From Aerococcaceae bacterium NML190073 (lineage in GTDB: Bacteria > Bacillota > Bacilli > Lactobacillales > Aerococcaceae): a DNA stretch of 64,000 bases. The translations under genes and the position numbers were made by a program. This document shows, piece by piece, positions 18,961 to 28,827 of the stretch (within the stretch, counting starts at the first letter, position 1; each line of letters begins with the position of its first letter). The notes under the pieces were generated by a model. The model ran no database searches and had not been told where the DNA came from. It saw only the letters and a program-made list of their open reading frames with translations. The DNA lies in contig JAMXJH010000001.1 of assembly GCA_026131555.1 (NCBI GenBank), positions 310,001 to 374,000 of the forward strand. Reading direction: 5' to 3'.

Positions 18961-19836
18961 ATGACAACGATTCGTAAAGCAATTATTCCGGCTGCCGGCT
19001 ACGGCACAGGCTTTTTGCCTGCTACCAAGGCGCTCGCTAAGGAAATGCTTCCTATTGTAGACAAACCAATTATTCAATTTATTGTAGAAGAAGCTCTCGC
19101 TTCAGGCATTGAAGAAATTCTGATTGTAACAGGCAAAACAAAGCGTCCGATTGAAGACCATTTCGATTCCAATATTGAATTGGAAAATAATTTAGAGAGT
19201 AAAGGGAAAGCCGAACTGTTGGAGTTGGTCAAATCCACACCACAGGCGAAACTTTACTTTATTCGTCAATCTTACCCGAAAGGATTAGGAGATGCGATTT
19301 TGCAAGCGAAAGCCTTCGTCGCTGACGAGCCATTCGCCGTCTTGTTAGGTGATAACATTATGGAATCTGAGGTGCCAGTTACGAAGCAGTTAATGGATGT
19401 TTTCGAGCAAAAAAGGGCCGCAAATTTAGCCGTTATCGAAATTGATTCGGCAGATTCCAAAAAGTACGGAATGGTTGAAGTTTCTGACCCTACTTCCGAA
19501 AGCACTCTCTACAATGTGAAACGCTTCGTTGAGAAACCTGAACCACAAGACGCGCCTAGCAATTTGGCGATTGCCGGTCGCTATATTTTGACACCGCAAA
19601 TTTTCAATATTTTGGAGCAAATTGCTCCAGGCATTGAAGATGAAATTCAGCTCACAGATGCCATCAACGAACTCAATCGAACACAACGTGTTTTTGCCAA
19701 AAAAATCGACGGAACTCGCCATGATGTCGGCAACAAATTAGGTTATATGAAGAAATCCATTGAATATGGACTCATTCATCCTGAAACTAAAGATGAGTTC
19801 AAGCAATACTTGATTGACCTAAGCGATAAGCTGTAA
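18961..19836 (+). CDS. galU: UTP-glucose-1-phosphate uridylyltransferase with altered signature
   Basis: A 291-residue enzyme that makes UDP-glucose from UTP and glucose 1-phosphate for polysaccharide synthesis, glycolipids and the Leloir pathway. It aligns over its whole length with streptococcal GalU/HasC: ATKALAKEMLPIVDKP at 21-36, IRQSYPKGLGDA near 101-111, LLGDN at 128-132, RFVEKPEPQDAP and EIQLTDAI. The striking difference is residue 17, the Arg of the G-x-G-T-R-F/M-L-P nucleotide-binding motif, which is Gly here (codon GGC at 19009-19011). That Arg is nearly invariant in the family, so activity is uncertain. It lies next to the polysaccharide cluster, transcribed away from it. Confidence 0.9.
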   Translation: MTTIRKAIIPAAGYGTGFLPATKALAKEMLPIVDKPIIQFIVEEALASGIEEILIVTGKTKRPIEDHFDSNIELENNLESKGKAELLELVKSTPQAKLYFIRQSYPKGLGDAILQAKAFVADEPFAVLLGDNIMESEVPVTKQLMDVFEQKRAANLAVIEIDSADSKKYGMVEVSDPTSESTLYNVKRFVEKPEPQDAPSNLAIAGRYILTPQIFNILEQIAPGIEDEIQLTDAINELNRTQRVFAKKIDGTRHDVGNKLGYMKKSIEYGLIHPETKDEFKQYLIDLSDKL

Positions 19837-19854
19837 CTTTAGACATTGATGCAC

Positions 19855-19882
19855 GCCCTTAACAATTTTTTGAGGGCTTTTT
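19855..19882 (+). terminator. Terminator after galU
   Basis: GCCCT (19855-19859) pairs with AGGGC (19873-19877) and is followed by five T. The stem is short, with an AT-rich loop. Confidence 0.6.
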
Positions 19883-19971
19883 GTGACTGCCAAGACACAA
19901 GTAAAACGTTTGCAAATCCATCTATAAAGGATTACACTTGAATTATCAAATACAGAACAGGAGGAGTTGCA

Positions 19972-20745
19972 ATGTTAAGACGTTTTCGTGTTGTTGCCAG
20001 TGTTTTGTTATTAGGGTGCTTAGGACTTTCTTCACCGTTAGCGCGAGCTGCTGACGAGAGCACTTCAACGACAGAGCGCGATGTCAATGTTTCTTTATAC
20101 GATGTAGTCAAACGCGATACCGCTATCACTCTCGACGGAAAACTCGATGACGAAGTTTGGGGAACAGTTCCTGTTATATCAGGCGGTTTCCACTTCCCTT
20201 GGGATACAAAAGAAGCACCTTTAACTGTTTTTAAGGCTTATTCGGACGGTACCTACTTTTACTTTAGTTTCGATGTAACCGACGAGAACGTTGTCGTCGA
20301 AGAAGAATGGAAAGAAGATGAAAGTACGGTTGATATGGAAGACCGTGTCGAGTTGTTTTTTGCCGGAAGCAATGTGGATCGTCCCGGTCCGAAAGGTATG
20401 GAACTTTATTATGCCATTGAAGTTGACCCTAAAGGGCGCGTACACGATTACTCTGTGAAGTACTATCGCGACTTTGACAGCAAGTGGCAACTGGAAGGAT
20501 TGGAAACACAAGCAGAACTTACCGACAAAGGCTACACTGTAGAAGGGAAAGTACCGCTACAGTCATTCAAAGATTTGAACCTCTTGCGCGGACAAACAAT
20601 GCGCACTGGTGTCTTCCGAGCAGAATTCTCACCTTCTGACAAAGAAGAACCTCTAATGGAATGGATTTCTTGGGTGAATCCTCATCGCCCTGCGCCTGAT
20701 TTCCATGTTGATGGTGCCTTCGGAGAATTTAGATTTTTGGAATAA
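19972..20745 (+). CDS. Secreted CBM9-like carbohydrate-binding domain protein
   Basis: A 257-residue exported protein. Residues 1-27 form a signal peptide ending ARA-AD. A Cys at 16 lies inside the hydrophobic core and is not a convincing lipobox. The mature part matches family 9 carbohydrate-binding (CBM9-like/DOMON) domains: ITLDGKLDDEVWGTVP near residue 51, TYFYFSFDVTDENVV near 88, DRVELFFAG near 118, then an RVHDY segment and the late FRAEFSPS and WISWVNPH strands. No catalytic domain is attached. AGGAGG lies upstream of the ATG. It has a terminator on each side and is probably monocistronic, between galU and a CpsB-like gene. A role in binding cell-surface or environmental glycan is inference. 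Confidence 0.65.
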   Translation: MLRRFRVVASVLLLGCLGLSSPLARAADESTSTTERDVNVSLYDVVKRDTAITLDGKLDDEVWGTVPVISGGFHFPWDTKEAPLTVFKAYSDGTYFYFSFDVTDENVVVEEEWKEDESTVDMEDRVELFFAGSNVDRPGPKGMELYYAIEVDPKGRVHDYSVKYYRDFDSKWQLEGLETQAELTDKGYTVEGKVPLQSFKDLNLLRGQTMRTGVFRAEFSPSDKEEPLMEWISWVNPHRPAPDFHVDGAFGEFRFLE

Positions 20746-20754
20746 ATAAAGCAT

Positions 20755-20790
20755 AAAGAGAGCGCTCGACCATCGTCAAGGGCTCTCTTT
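20755..20790. terminator. Bidirectional terminator between CBM9-like and CpsB-like genes
   Basis: AAAGAGAGCGCT (20755-20766) pairs with AGGGCTCTCTTT (20779-20790) with one mismatch. It separates convergent genes. Confidence 0.75.
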
Positions 20791-20799
20791 CCATATATA

Positions 20800-21543
20800 T
20801 TAGTCTTCTACCGGCATCCGACGCTCAATAGCTTCCCCGTTGAAAATATGGCGGGCATTCTCCTGCAAGTAATGAACAGTATCCTGCCCGTAAACTTCCT
20901 CAATGCGCTTAAACGCCTTACGCATATTGAAAGAATCTGCTACTTGATGCACGTCCGATGCAATAATATGCGCTAAATTATTCTCCAACATTTGGTAACA
21001 TAGGTCCTGAACTTCCGGACCATACTCCCCTACATAAGCCGAAGCGGAAATTTGCGCTAAACATCCAGCTTCAATGAAGTCATACAATTCATTGACATCT
21101 TTAGCAAAAACACGATTATTCTCGGGATTGGCAATAACCGGTGTAACGCCTTTATCCAACAAATCATCGATTACTTCGTACACATAGTTAGGAATTTTTT
21201 TGTCCGGGAATTCCACTAAGTAATATTTACCTTTACCATCCAATGATAATAATTCTCCGTCTTCGAAGCGATCCATCAAATCTTTGGTAACCGGAATCTC
21301 GTGTGCAGCATAAATGCGCAACGGCAATTCTGCTTCAATGAAAGATTGACGCAAACTAGTAAGTGCTTGCTTCACTTCTTCTGCGCGATTACGTTGCTTC
21401 TTGCTATATCCGTACTTAGGCGTCAACACAAGATACTCCACGCCTTCGTCCATCGCTTTAATTCCCAACTTAATCGCTTCAGCTTCAGTAGCCGGACCAT
21501 CGTCCATCCCCGGTAATAAGTGTGCATGTAAATCAACAAGCAT
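20800..21543 (-). CDS. CpsB/YwqE-type PHP phosphatase homologue with altered metal site
   Basis: A 247-residue PHP-superfamily protein. CpsB/YwqE enzymes are metal-dependent tyrosine phosphatases that dephosphorylate the BY-kinase controlling capsule synthesis. Conserved here are LHAH (H6, H8), the MDDGPAT segment, HEIPV (E82), LVEFPDKKIP (E111) and ASDVH (D197, H199). Two expected ligands differ: the His of the usual TPHH or TSHR is Lys 43 in LTPKYG, and the His of the usual AHPER is Asn 139 in IANPEN. The metal centre may be changed or the enzyme inactive. ATG 21543 has GGAGGG eight bases upstream. It is convergent with the CBM9-like gene, and no BY-kinase gene is nearby. Confidence 0.8.
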   Translation of the reverse strand: MLVDLHAHLLPGMDDGPATEAEAIKLGIKAMDEGVEYLVLTPKYGYSKKQRNRAEEVKQALTSLRQSFIEAELPLRIYAAHEIPVTKDLMDRFEDGELLSLDGKGKYYLVEFPDKKIPNYVYEVIDDLLDKGVTPVIANPENNRVFAKDVNELYDFIEAGCLAQISASAYVGEYGPEVQDLCYQMLENNLAHIIASDVHQVADSFNMRKAFKRIEEVYGQDTVHYLQENARHIFNGEAIERRMPVED

Positions 21544-21594
21544 ATTCAATACCCTCCTAATCCATTACATTTCTTTCTCTAGTACTTTCCTTAT

Positions 21595-21623
21595 ATTGTA
21601 CTTGTTATCTGAATAAATTTCAA
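21595..21623 (-). promoter_or_regulatory. Promoter of the CpsB-like gene
   Basis: On the minus strand TTGAAA (21618-21623) and TACAAT (21595-21600) are 17 bases apart, about 50 bases before the start codon. Confidence 0.7.
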
Positions 21624-21712
21624 TGCCTCGATTTTTGCTCCCTATTCCTGTACACAAAAAGAGCCGCTTAACCGGTGGTAACCTTTATCTGTCTTCAACA
21701 TCTAAGCAAAAT

Positions 21713-21752
21713 ACGCTCCAGCTGCAATCTGTAATGATTGCAGCTGGAGCGT
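21713..21752 (-). terminator. Terminator of groES-groEL
   Basis: A 17-bp perfect stem pairs 21713-21729 with 21736-21752 around a six-base loop, 54 bases after the groEL stop. It is followed on the minus strand by ATTTTG. Confidence 0.75.
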
Positions 21753-21806
21753 TGATTTGTATAAGCATCATTTAGCGAATTGCGAGGACTGATGATGTTC
21801 GTTTCA

Positions 21807-23429
<1,623 letters not shown>

Positions 23430-23444
23430 TCAAGTTCCCCTTTC

Positions 23445-23711
23445 TTATCCTAACACTGCAATGACATGGTCAATTGCGATGACTAATAATTCTTCACCAT
23501 TGTGTTTCACTTGAGCACCGGCATATTGTTCAAAAACTACTTGATCGCCGATTTTCACTTCGCCACTTTCTTTCAATTCGCGACTAACTGCCACGATTTC
23601 ACCATATTGTTGTTGTTCTTTAGCAGCGCTCGGCAACACTAAGCCGCCGGCTGTTTTTTCTTCTTTAGCAGCCACTTTAACGGCTACACGTTTCCCTAAG
23701 GGTTGTAACAT
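23445..23711 (-). CDS. groS: Co-chaperonin GroES (10 kDa)
   Basis: An 88-residue heptamer-forming lid for GroEL. It starts MLQPLGKRVAVKV, has the mobile loop EEKTAGGLVLPSAAKE near residues 17-32 and ends DHVIAVLG. It is about six residues shorter than most Bacillota GroES, and the loss lies in the roof/loop after GEIVAVSRE. GGAGG precedes the ATG. It is the first gene of the groES-groEL operon. Confidence 0.97.
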   Translation of the reverse strand: MLQPLGKRVAVKVAAKEEKTAGGLVLPSAAKEQQQYGEIVAVSRELKESGEVKIGDQVVFEQYAGAQVKHNGEELLVIAIDHVIAVLG

Positions 23712-23732
23712 TCCAATTCCTCCTTCATTAAA

Positions 23733-23759
23733 TTAGCACTCAATAACCAAGAGTGCTAA
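23733..23759. promoter_or_regulatory. CIRCE operator (HrcA-binding site)
   Basis: TTAGCACTC, nine spacer bases, GAGTGCTAA: an exact match to the CIRCE consensus. It lies between the promoter and the groES start codon. Confidence 0.97.
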
Positions 23760-23769
23760 ACCTACTTCT

Positions 23770-23798
23770 ATCTTACTCGCTTCACTCCAAAAAATCAA
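23770..23798 (-). promoter_or_regulatory. Sigma-A promoter of groES-groEL
   Basis: On the minus strand TTGATT (23793-23798) and TAAGAT (23770-23775) are 17 bases apart, immediately upstream of CIRCE. Confidence 0.7.
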
Positions 23799-23810
23799 GC
23801 GTCAACACTT

Positions 23811-23920
23811 AAATAGGACGGGACGAAAAGCACATGGAAACGCGCGACGCTTCCATTTACCGATAGCCTTGTACGCTCACGTACACCGCTAGTAAAAGCT
23901 TTTCTCCCATCCTTCTATTT
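23811..23920. repeat. Structured intergenic element bounded by long inverted repeats
   Basis: Outer arms of 21-23 bases (23811-23831 and 23898-23920) are imperfectly complementary, with AAATAG and GAAAAGC blocks exact. Inside are two more hairpins: TGGAA (23835-23839) with TTCCA (23851-23855), and a nested pair in which TAGC (23864-23867) pairs with GCTA (23888-23891) around TGTACG-CTCA-CGTACA (23870-23885). The whole folds as a multi-branch structure filling the rex-groES gap. It could be the rex terminator, or a small repeat of MITE/BOX type. No second copy was seen in this window. Confidence 0.5.
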
Positions 23921-23927
23921 GGTGTTC

Positions 23928-24596
23928 CTAAAAGAACTCTGATTCGTCGTCCACTTCGTCCAAGTTCGTATCAATGAAGTAAATAAGTGTTTGTAACTCA
24001 TTGGTCAAGTCCACATTTTGCACACGGACATTACGCGGCACATCGAAACGCAATGGTGTGAAGTTGAGAATCCCTTTGATACCGACTTTCACCAAGCGGT
24101 CGACAACATCTAAGGCAGTTTCTTGCGGCACGGTTAGAATTACAATCTCGATATCTTGCGCCTCAATTTGCTCTTCCAATTCATCCATTGAATAGACCGG
24201 GACACCGGATAAAATCTTGCCGACAATCTCCTCATTGACATCGAAAGCCGCACCGACACGCGTATTACTGTTCTTACGGAAATTGTAGTTCAACAAGGCG
24301 TTCCCCAATTTCCCTACTCCGATTAACCCGACAGTTGTCAGACGATCTTGATTTAAAGTTTTGCTGAAGAAATCCAATAAATAATCGACATCGTAACCGT
24401 AGCCGCGTTTGCCTAATGCACCGAAATACGAAAAGTCACGGCGAATTGTTGCGCTGTCTACCTTAACGGCATCACTCAATTCCGTCGATGAAATACGTTT
24501 CTTACCCGCATTTTGCAAAAAACGTAAGTAACGGTGATAGATTGGCAAGCGCTTAGCAGTGGCACGCGGTATTTCTCTCATCATATCTTTTGTCAT
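23928..24596 (-). CDS. rex: Redox-sensing transcriptional repressor Rex
   Basis: A 222-residue repressor that senses NADH/NAD+ and controls fermentative and anaerobic genes. The N-terminal winged helix includes [26 protein letters not shown] near residues 34-58. The Rossmann domain starts [16 protein letters not shown] near 93. The C-terminal helix that swaps between subunits ends the protein. AAGG lies six bases before the ATG. It is upstream of groES-groEL on the same strand but separated by a structured element and the groES promoter. Confidence 0.95.
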   Translation of the reverse strand: MTKDMMREIPRATAKRLPIYHRYLRFLQNAGKKRISSTELSDAVKVDSATIRRDFSYFGALGKRGYGYDVDYLLDFFSKTLNQDRLTTVGLIGVGKLGNALLNYNFRKNSNTRVGAAFDVNEEIVGKILSGVPVYSMDELEEQIEAQDIEIVILTVPQETALDVVDRLVKVGIKGILNFTPLRFDVPRNVRVQNVDLTNELQTLIYFIDTNLDEVDDESEFF

Positions 24597-24658
24597 TTTT
24601 ACCCTTCTTTCACAATTAAAATCCTATTCTACTCTTTACAATCGTATAACTTATTCAG

Positions 24659-24679
24659 ATTATAACATTTTTTCACAAA
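24659..24679 (-). promoter_or_regulatory. Extended -10 promoter of rex with a Rex half-site
   Basis: On the minus strand TGTTATAAT (24659-24667) is a perfect extended -10. Just upstream lies TTTGTGAAA (24671-24679), which matches one half of the Rex operator TTGTGAAN8TTCACAA. The other half is degenerate, so autoregulation is only a possibility. Confidence 0.4.
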
Positions 24680-24724
24680 GTTTGCATCTATTTTTGCTAG
24701 TAAATAGTGTGTTTAATTTGGGCA

Positions 24725-24752
24725 TTGAGGTCAGGCGATAACGTGCTATAAT
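24725..24752 (+). promoter_or_regulatory. Promoter of the ABC-F gene
   Basis: TTGAGG (24725-24730) and TATAAT (24747-24752) are 16 bases apart, 45 bases before the start codon. Confidence 0.6.
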
Positions 24753-24797
24753 TGAAAGGCATGGAACGTTGCAATTTTTGCAAAAGGAGACAAGGAA

Positions 24798-26747
24798 ATG
24801 ATCTTATTACAAGCCAATCAAGTGAGTCGTCGCTTTGCCGATGTAACGCTCTTCGAGAATGTTAGCTTTACTATCCAAACGAATGACCGCATTGCACTAG
24901 TGGGGCGCAACGGCGCGGGCAAATCTACCTTAATCAAGCAAATCATGGGTGAAGAACCGCTGTCCGACGGACAAATTTCACGGACAAAAGACTTAAAAAT
25001 CGGCTACCTTGAACAGCATGTGGCAATCGAATCGCCGCGCACTATTTGGGAGGAGATGCTCTCCGCCTTTGAAGAAACATTGGCGCTGCGCAACAAAGCG
25101 CAACAAGCAGCAGAACAGCTTGCACAATTAGCCGACGATGTCCTATCCAGCGCCTATCAAACCGCATTGGCACAATACGACAAATTGCAAGAGGAGTTGG
25201 CGCAACGCAATGCTTATGCAATCGAGTCGGAAATCCGAACCGTTTTGCACGGTTTCAGATTCTACGAAGCAGATTACGACACGCCTGTCCAAACCCTCTC
25301 CGGCGGGCAAAAAACACGTCTGGCTCTTGCTCAAATCTTACTGAAAAATTACGATTTACTTATTTTGGATGAGCCGACTAACCACCTAGATATGGAAATG
25401 CTCGCTTGGTTGGAGCAATATTTAACCGGCTACAAAGGGGCTCTGCTCATTGTATCGCATGACCGCTACTTTTTGGATAAAGTTGCCACGCAAGTAATTG
25501 AACTGCGCCACCAAACATTGCATACCTATAAAGGTAATTATTCTTACTATATCCAGGAAAAAGCCTTGCGCCTTGAACAAGAAATGAAACAATATGAGCA
25601 GCAACAGGCAACGATTCAGAAATTGGAAGATTTTGTCCAACGTAATATCGCACGCGCTTCCACCACGAAACGCGCTCAAAGTCGGCGCAAACAACTCGAC
25701 AAAATGGTCAAACTCCAAAAGCCGAAACAAGACGCCAAAGCACCACGCATTCAGTTCTCCGCTAATAAAGATAGCGGTGATCGCGTCATTGAAGCGATTG
25801 ACTTGGCAATCGGCTATGACAGCACGCCCGTTGCCGAACACTTGCACCTCGACTTGCGCCGTCAAGAAGCGATTGCCATTGTCGGTCCCAACGGTATCGG
25901 CAAAACAACTTTCCTCAAAACTATCCTCCAACAATTACCGCCGTTAGCAGGAGACATGAGAATCGGAACCGGCGTTTCTATCGGATACTACGACCAATCG
26001 ATTCAACACCTTAACCCAAATTTGACAGTGCTCGACACATTGTGGCAAGCACACGACACAACTGACGAACGCATTATCCGTAGCATTCTCGGTAGTTTCT
26101 TATTCAGCGGCGAAACGGTTGAGAAGAAAGTTGCCATGTTGAGCGGTGGAGAGAAAGCCCGCTTAAGCCTTGCTTTACTTGCAACCGAACACGATAATAC
26201 ATTGCTATTAGACGAGCCGACTAACCACCTCGACATTGACAGCAAAGAAGTGCTCGAAGACGCATTGATTGACTTCGACGGCACATTGCTGTTCGTATCG
26301 CATGACCGTTACTTCATCAATCGAATTGCCACACAAGTCTGGGAGATTACCCCAACCGGCTCAACGCTCTACCTCGGTGATTACGATTATTTCCTTGAGA
26401 AAAAAAAGGAACAGCAAGAACTTGCACAATTAACCGCGACTACAACTTCTGACGCACCTAGCACTCCGAAAGCTAGCCAACAAAGCTACGAGGCAAGCAA
26501 AGCAATCAAACGAGAACTACGTAAATTGGAAGACGCTGTGGAATCTGCCCTACAAGAAAGTGAGGCTATCGACGCAATTATTGCCCACTTACATGAGCAA
26601 CTCGCAATCGCCTCACAAGCCAATGACCAAGCAACGCTCGCGAAATTACATAATGAATTGCTGAGCGCCGAAGAACAACAAGTGACCATTCTCGAAAAAT
26701 GGGAACAAGCGAGCCATGAGTTAGAAACCTTTCTGGAAAACAACTAA
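24798..26747 (+). CDS. ABC-F family ribosome-associated ATPase (YdiF/Uup-like)
   Basis: A 649-residue soluble protein with two ABC ATPase domains and no membrane segments. The first Walker A, GRNGAGKST, is at residues 36-44, and its signature LSGGQKTRLALAQ lies near 175. The charged linker (about 240-320) is the P-site tRNA interaction motif region. The second domain has GPNGIGKTT near 368 and LSGGEKARLSLA near 452. Residues 565-649 form a charged coiled coil as in YdiF/Uup. ABC-F proteins act on the ribosome; some confer resistance to ribosome-targeting antibiotics, but the long coiled-coil type is usually a housekeeping factor. AAGGAG stands upstream of the ATG. Confidence 0.85.
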   Translation: MILLQANQVSRRFADVTLFENVSFTIQTNDRIALVGRNGAGKSTLIKQIMGEEPLSDGQISRTKDLKIGYLEQHVAIESPRTIWEEMLSAFEETLALRNKAQQAAEQLAQLADDVLSSAYQTALAQYDKLQEELAQRNAYAIESEIRTVLHGFRFYEADYDTPVQTLSGGQKTRLALAQILLKNYDLLILDEPTNHLDMEMLAWLEQYLTGYKGALLIVSHDRYFLDKVATQVIELRHQTLHTYKGNYSYYIQEKALRLEQEMKQYEQQQATIQKLEDFVQRNIARASTTKRAQSRRKQLDKMVKLQKPKQDAKAPRIQFSANKDSGDRVIEAIDLAIGYDSTPVAEHLHLDLRRQEAIAIVGPNGIGKTTFLKTILQQLPPLAGDMRIGTGVSIGYYDQSIQHLNPNLTVLDTLWQAHDTTDERIIRSILGSFLFSGETVEKKVAMLSGGEKARLSLALLATEHDNTLLLDEPTNHLDIDSKEVLEDALIDFDGTLLFVSHDRYFINRIATQVWEITPTGSTLYLGDYDYFLEKKKEQQELAQLTATTTSDAPSTPKASQQSYEASKAIKRELRKLEDAVESALQESEAIDAIIAHLHEQLAIASQANDQATLAKLHNELLSAEEQQVTILEKWEQASHELETFLENN

Positions 26748-26790
26748 AGAACAACAACTTTTCCCTACACATGGGACCATATTTAACACA

Positions 26791-26827
26791 AAGCGCCTCT
26801 TAATCCACGTTGGATTAAGAGGCGCTT
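26791..26827. terminator. Bidirectional terminator between ABC-F and thioesterase genes
   Basis: A perfect 17-bp stem pairs 26791-26807 with 26811-26827 around CGT, between two convergent genes. Confidence 0.9.
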
Positions 26828-26842
26828 CATTTGATAGTGTAC

Positions 26843-27355
26843 TTAAATGTTTTGGATGGTAATACGTTCATTAAAGCGTTTCGTTTCAATTCGCTTAGCT
26901 AAGCGTTCTTGCTGACGTTGCTCGTATCCCGAGCAAATAAACTTTTCTTCTTCTGTTTCCGGAACGATACCAGGCGCGTACACTTTTTGTCCGTCTTGAG
27001 GAACGGTCACGAAGGTCAGAAAGGCAGTCGCTGCTAGATAACGCTCACCTGTTTCCAATCGCTCACCTACCACCTTCGCAAAAACTTCCACCGATGTCGA
27101 ACCGGTGCCGGATACCATTGTTTCCACACAGACAGAATCCGATAAACTTAGCGGTTGCAGAAAGTTTAACTGATCCATCGATGCCGTCACACACAGACTT
27201 CTCGTGTGACGCGATACCGTAATACTTGCACAATTATCGATGAATTCCATTAACTGCCCACCGTATAAAGTTTGATGCATATTGCAATGAAACGGCAAAA
27301 TGCGATGTGCTTGAATCGAGCGCGATTGGCGACAAGTTTTAGATTCTAATGTCAT
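26843..27355 (-). CDS. Acyl-CoA thioesterase, YkhA-like hotdog fold
   Basis: A 170-residue cytoplasmic hotdog-fold hydrolase that cleaves acyl-CoA to free acid and CoA. Family features are FHCNMHQTLYGGQLMEFIDNCASI near residues 22-41, with the conserved N-x-x-x-T-x-F/L-G-G pattern and catalytic Asp, then SMDQLNFLQPL near 59 and a late ATAFLTFVTV strand. GAGG lies seven bases before the ATG. The start is 13 bases after the proS stop, so the two genes probably share an mRNA and T-box control. A physiological link between them is not evident. Confidence 0.8.
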   Translation of the reverse strand: MTLESKTCRQSRSIQAHRILPFHCNMHQTLYGGQLMEFIDNCASITVSRHTRSLCVTASMDQLNFLQPLSLSDSVCVETMVSGTGSTSVEVFAKVVGERLETGERYLAATAFLTFVTVPQDGQKVYAPGIVPETEEEKFICSGYEQRQQERLAKRIETKRFNERITIQNI

Positions 27356-27368
27356 TATCAGACCTCTA

Positions 27369-28802
27369 TTAGTAAGCGCGTGCTAACCATACCGTATGTT
27401 TAGCAGGTGCTCCTGTGACAATACACGTTGCTTTTTGTTCAACTTCGAACGGAATGTTACGCGTTGTGAAGCCTGTTAGTTCCTTGATTTTTGCTTCGCT
27501 TTCTTCGGTACCGTCCCAGCCTGCCAATACCCAACCCGGTACTTCGCCGGCTGCACGTTTTGCTTCAATGTGTGCAACTAATTCGTCCAATGTGTTGATG
27601 TTCGTATAATAATTACCGCGATTCATTTCACGTGCTGTTTCCAATAAACGCGTTTGCATTATATTCAATTCCGCTTGGACTGTCGCAACGAAATCGGCAA
27701 ATGGTACGGCTACTTTGTCAGCGAGATCGCGTGCCTTCAACATCACTTGTCCATTCTCCAAGTCGCGCGGTCCACATTCAATGCGAACCGGTACACCACG
27801 TAGTTCCCATTCGTTGAATTTGAAACCAGGTGAATTATTGCTGTCATCAATTATTGTGCGAATGCCGGCTGCTTTCAGTTGGGCGTTCAATTCTTGAATT
27901 TTTTCCATAATAGCAGGATTTTTTTGCCATGGTCCGACTGGTACGAATACGACTTGGTGTGGCGCCACTTTCGGTGGCAAAATCAAGCCTTTGTCATCAC
28001 CGTGCGTCATAATCATTGCCCCGATTAAACGAGTGGAAACGCCCCATGATGTTGTGTAGGCATACACATGCTCATTGTCTGTGTTCAAATATTTGATATC
28101 GAATGCTTCCGCAAATTTAGTTCCCATGTAGTGTGACGTACCGGCTTGAACCGCCTTACCGTCTTGCATCATTGCCTCGATTGAGAATGTATTCTCCGCT
28201 CCGGCGAAACGCTCAGAAGGTGTCTTCTCCCCTGCTACAACCGGAACGGCTAACAAGCCTTCCACCACTTCACGATACACTTCCAACATACGCATTGTGC
28301 GCGCCTTCGCTTCTTCCGGCGTTGCATGCGCAGTGTGTCCTTCTTGCCATAAGAACTCTGATGTGCGCAAGAACGGCAATGTCTTTTTCTCCCAGCGGAA
28401 CACATTCGCCCATTGATTAATCTCGAGCGGCAAATCACGGTAAGATTGCACCCAGTTGCTGAAAGCATCGCCGATAATCGTTTCTGAAGTCGGACGCAAT
28501 GCCAAACGCTCTTCCAACTGCTCGCCCGCCGCTTCGGTTACCCACGGCAACTCAGGACTGAACCCTTCAATGTGATCCTTTTCTTTATTGAAAAACGATT
28601 CCGGAATCAACATCGGGAAATACGCATTGCGCACTCCCTCCTCCTTAAAGCGAGCGTCGAACGCCTTTTGAATATGTTCCCAAATCTCATAGCCGTCCGG
28701 CTTGAAAATCATACACCCTCTAACCGGCGAATAATCCATCAAATCCGCCTGCTGAATCGTTTGAATATACCATTTCGAGAAATCTTCTTTTCTTGTTACC
28801 AT
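27369..28802 (-). CDS. proS: Prolyl-tRNA synthetase, archaeal/eukaryote-type (ProS type 3)
   Basis: A 477-residue class II aminoacyl-tRNA synthetase that charges tRNA(Pro). Motif 2 (FRWEKKTLPFLRTSEFLWQEGHTAHAT) lies near 132-158. Motif 3 is replaced by the AMIMTHGDDKGLILPP segment typical of this form. The anticodon-binding domain and a C-terminal domain ending in Tyr follow. It is about 90 residues shorter than the bacterial-type ProRS common in Lactobacillales, because the INS editing insertion between motifs 2 and 3 is missing. A separate editing protein is encoded near the start of the window. Expression is controlled by a T-box leader. Confidence 0.95.
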   Translation of the reverse strand: MVTRKEDFSKWYIQTIQQADLMDYSPVRGCMIFKPDGYEIWEHIQKAFDARFKEEGVRNAYFPMLIPESFFNKEKDHIEGFSPELPWVTEAAGEQLEERLALRPTSETIIGDAFSNWVQSYRDLPLEINQWANVFRWEKKTLPFLRTSEFLWQEGHTAHATPEEAKARTMRMLEVYREVVEGLLAVPVVAGEKTPSERFAGAENTFSIEAMMQDGKAVQAGTSHYMGTKFAEAFDIKYLNTDNEHVYAYTTSWGVSTRLIGAMIMTHGDDKGLILPPKVAPHQVVFVPVGPWQKNPAIMEKIQELNAQLKAAGIRTIIDDSNNSPGFKFNEWELRGVPVRIECGPRDLENGQVMLKARDLADKVAVPFADFVATVQAELNIMQTRLLETAREMNRGNYYTNINTLDELVAHIEAKRAAGEVPGWVLAGWDGTEESEAKIKELTGFTTRNIPFEVEQKATCIVTGAPAKHTVWLARAY

Positions 28803-28827
28803 TGTAACCCTCCTATAAATAAAATAT

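Noticed and set aside
24798-26747. Antibiotic-resistance ABC-F determinant
   Set aside because: The length and C-terminal coiled coil resemble housekeeping YdiF/Uup proteins, and there is no resistance-gene context or leader peptide. Resistance cannot be claimed from sequence.
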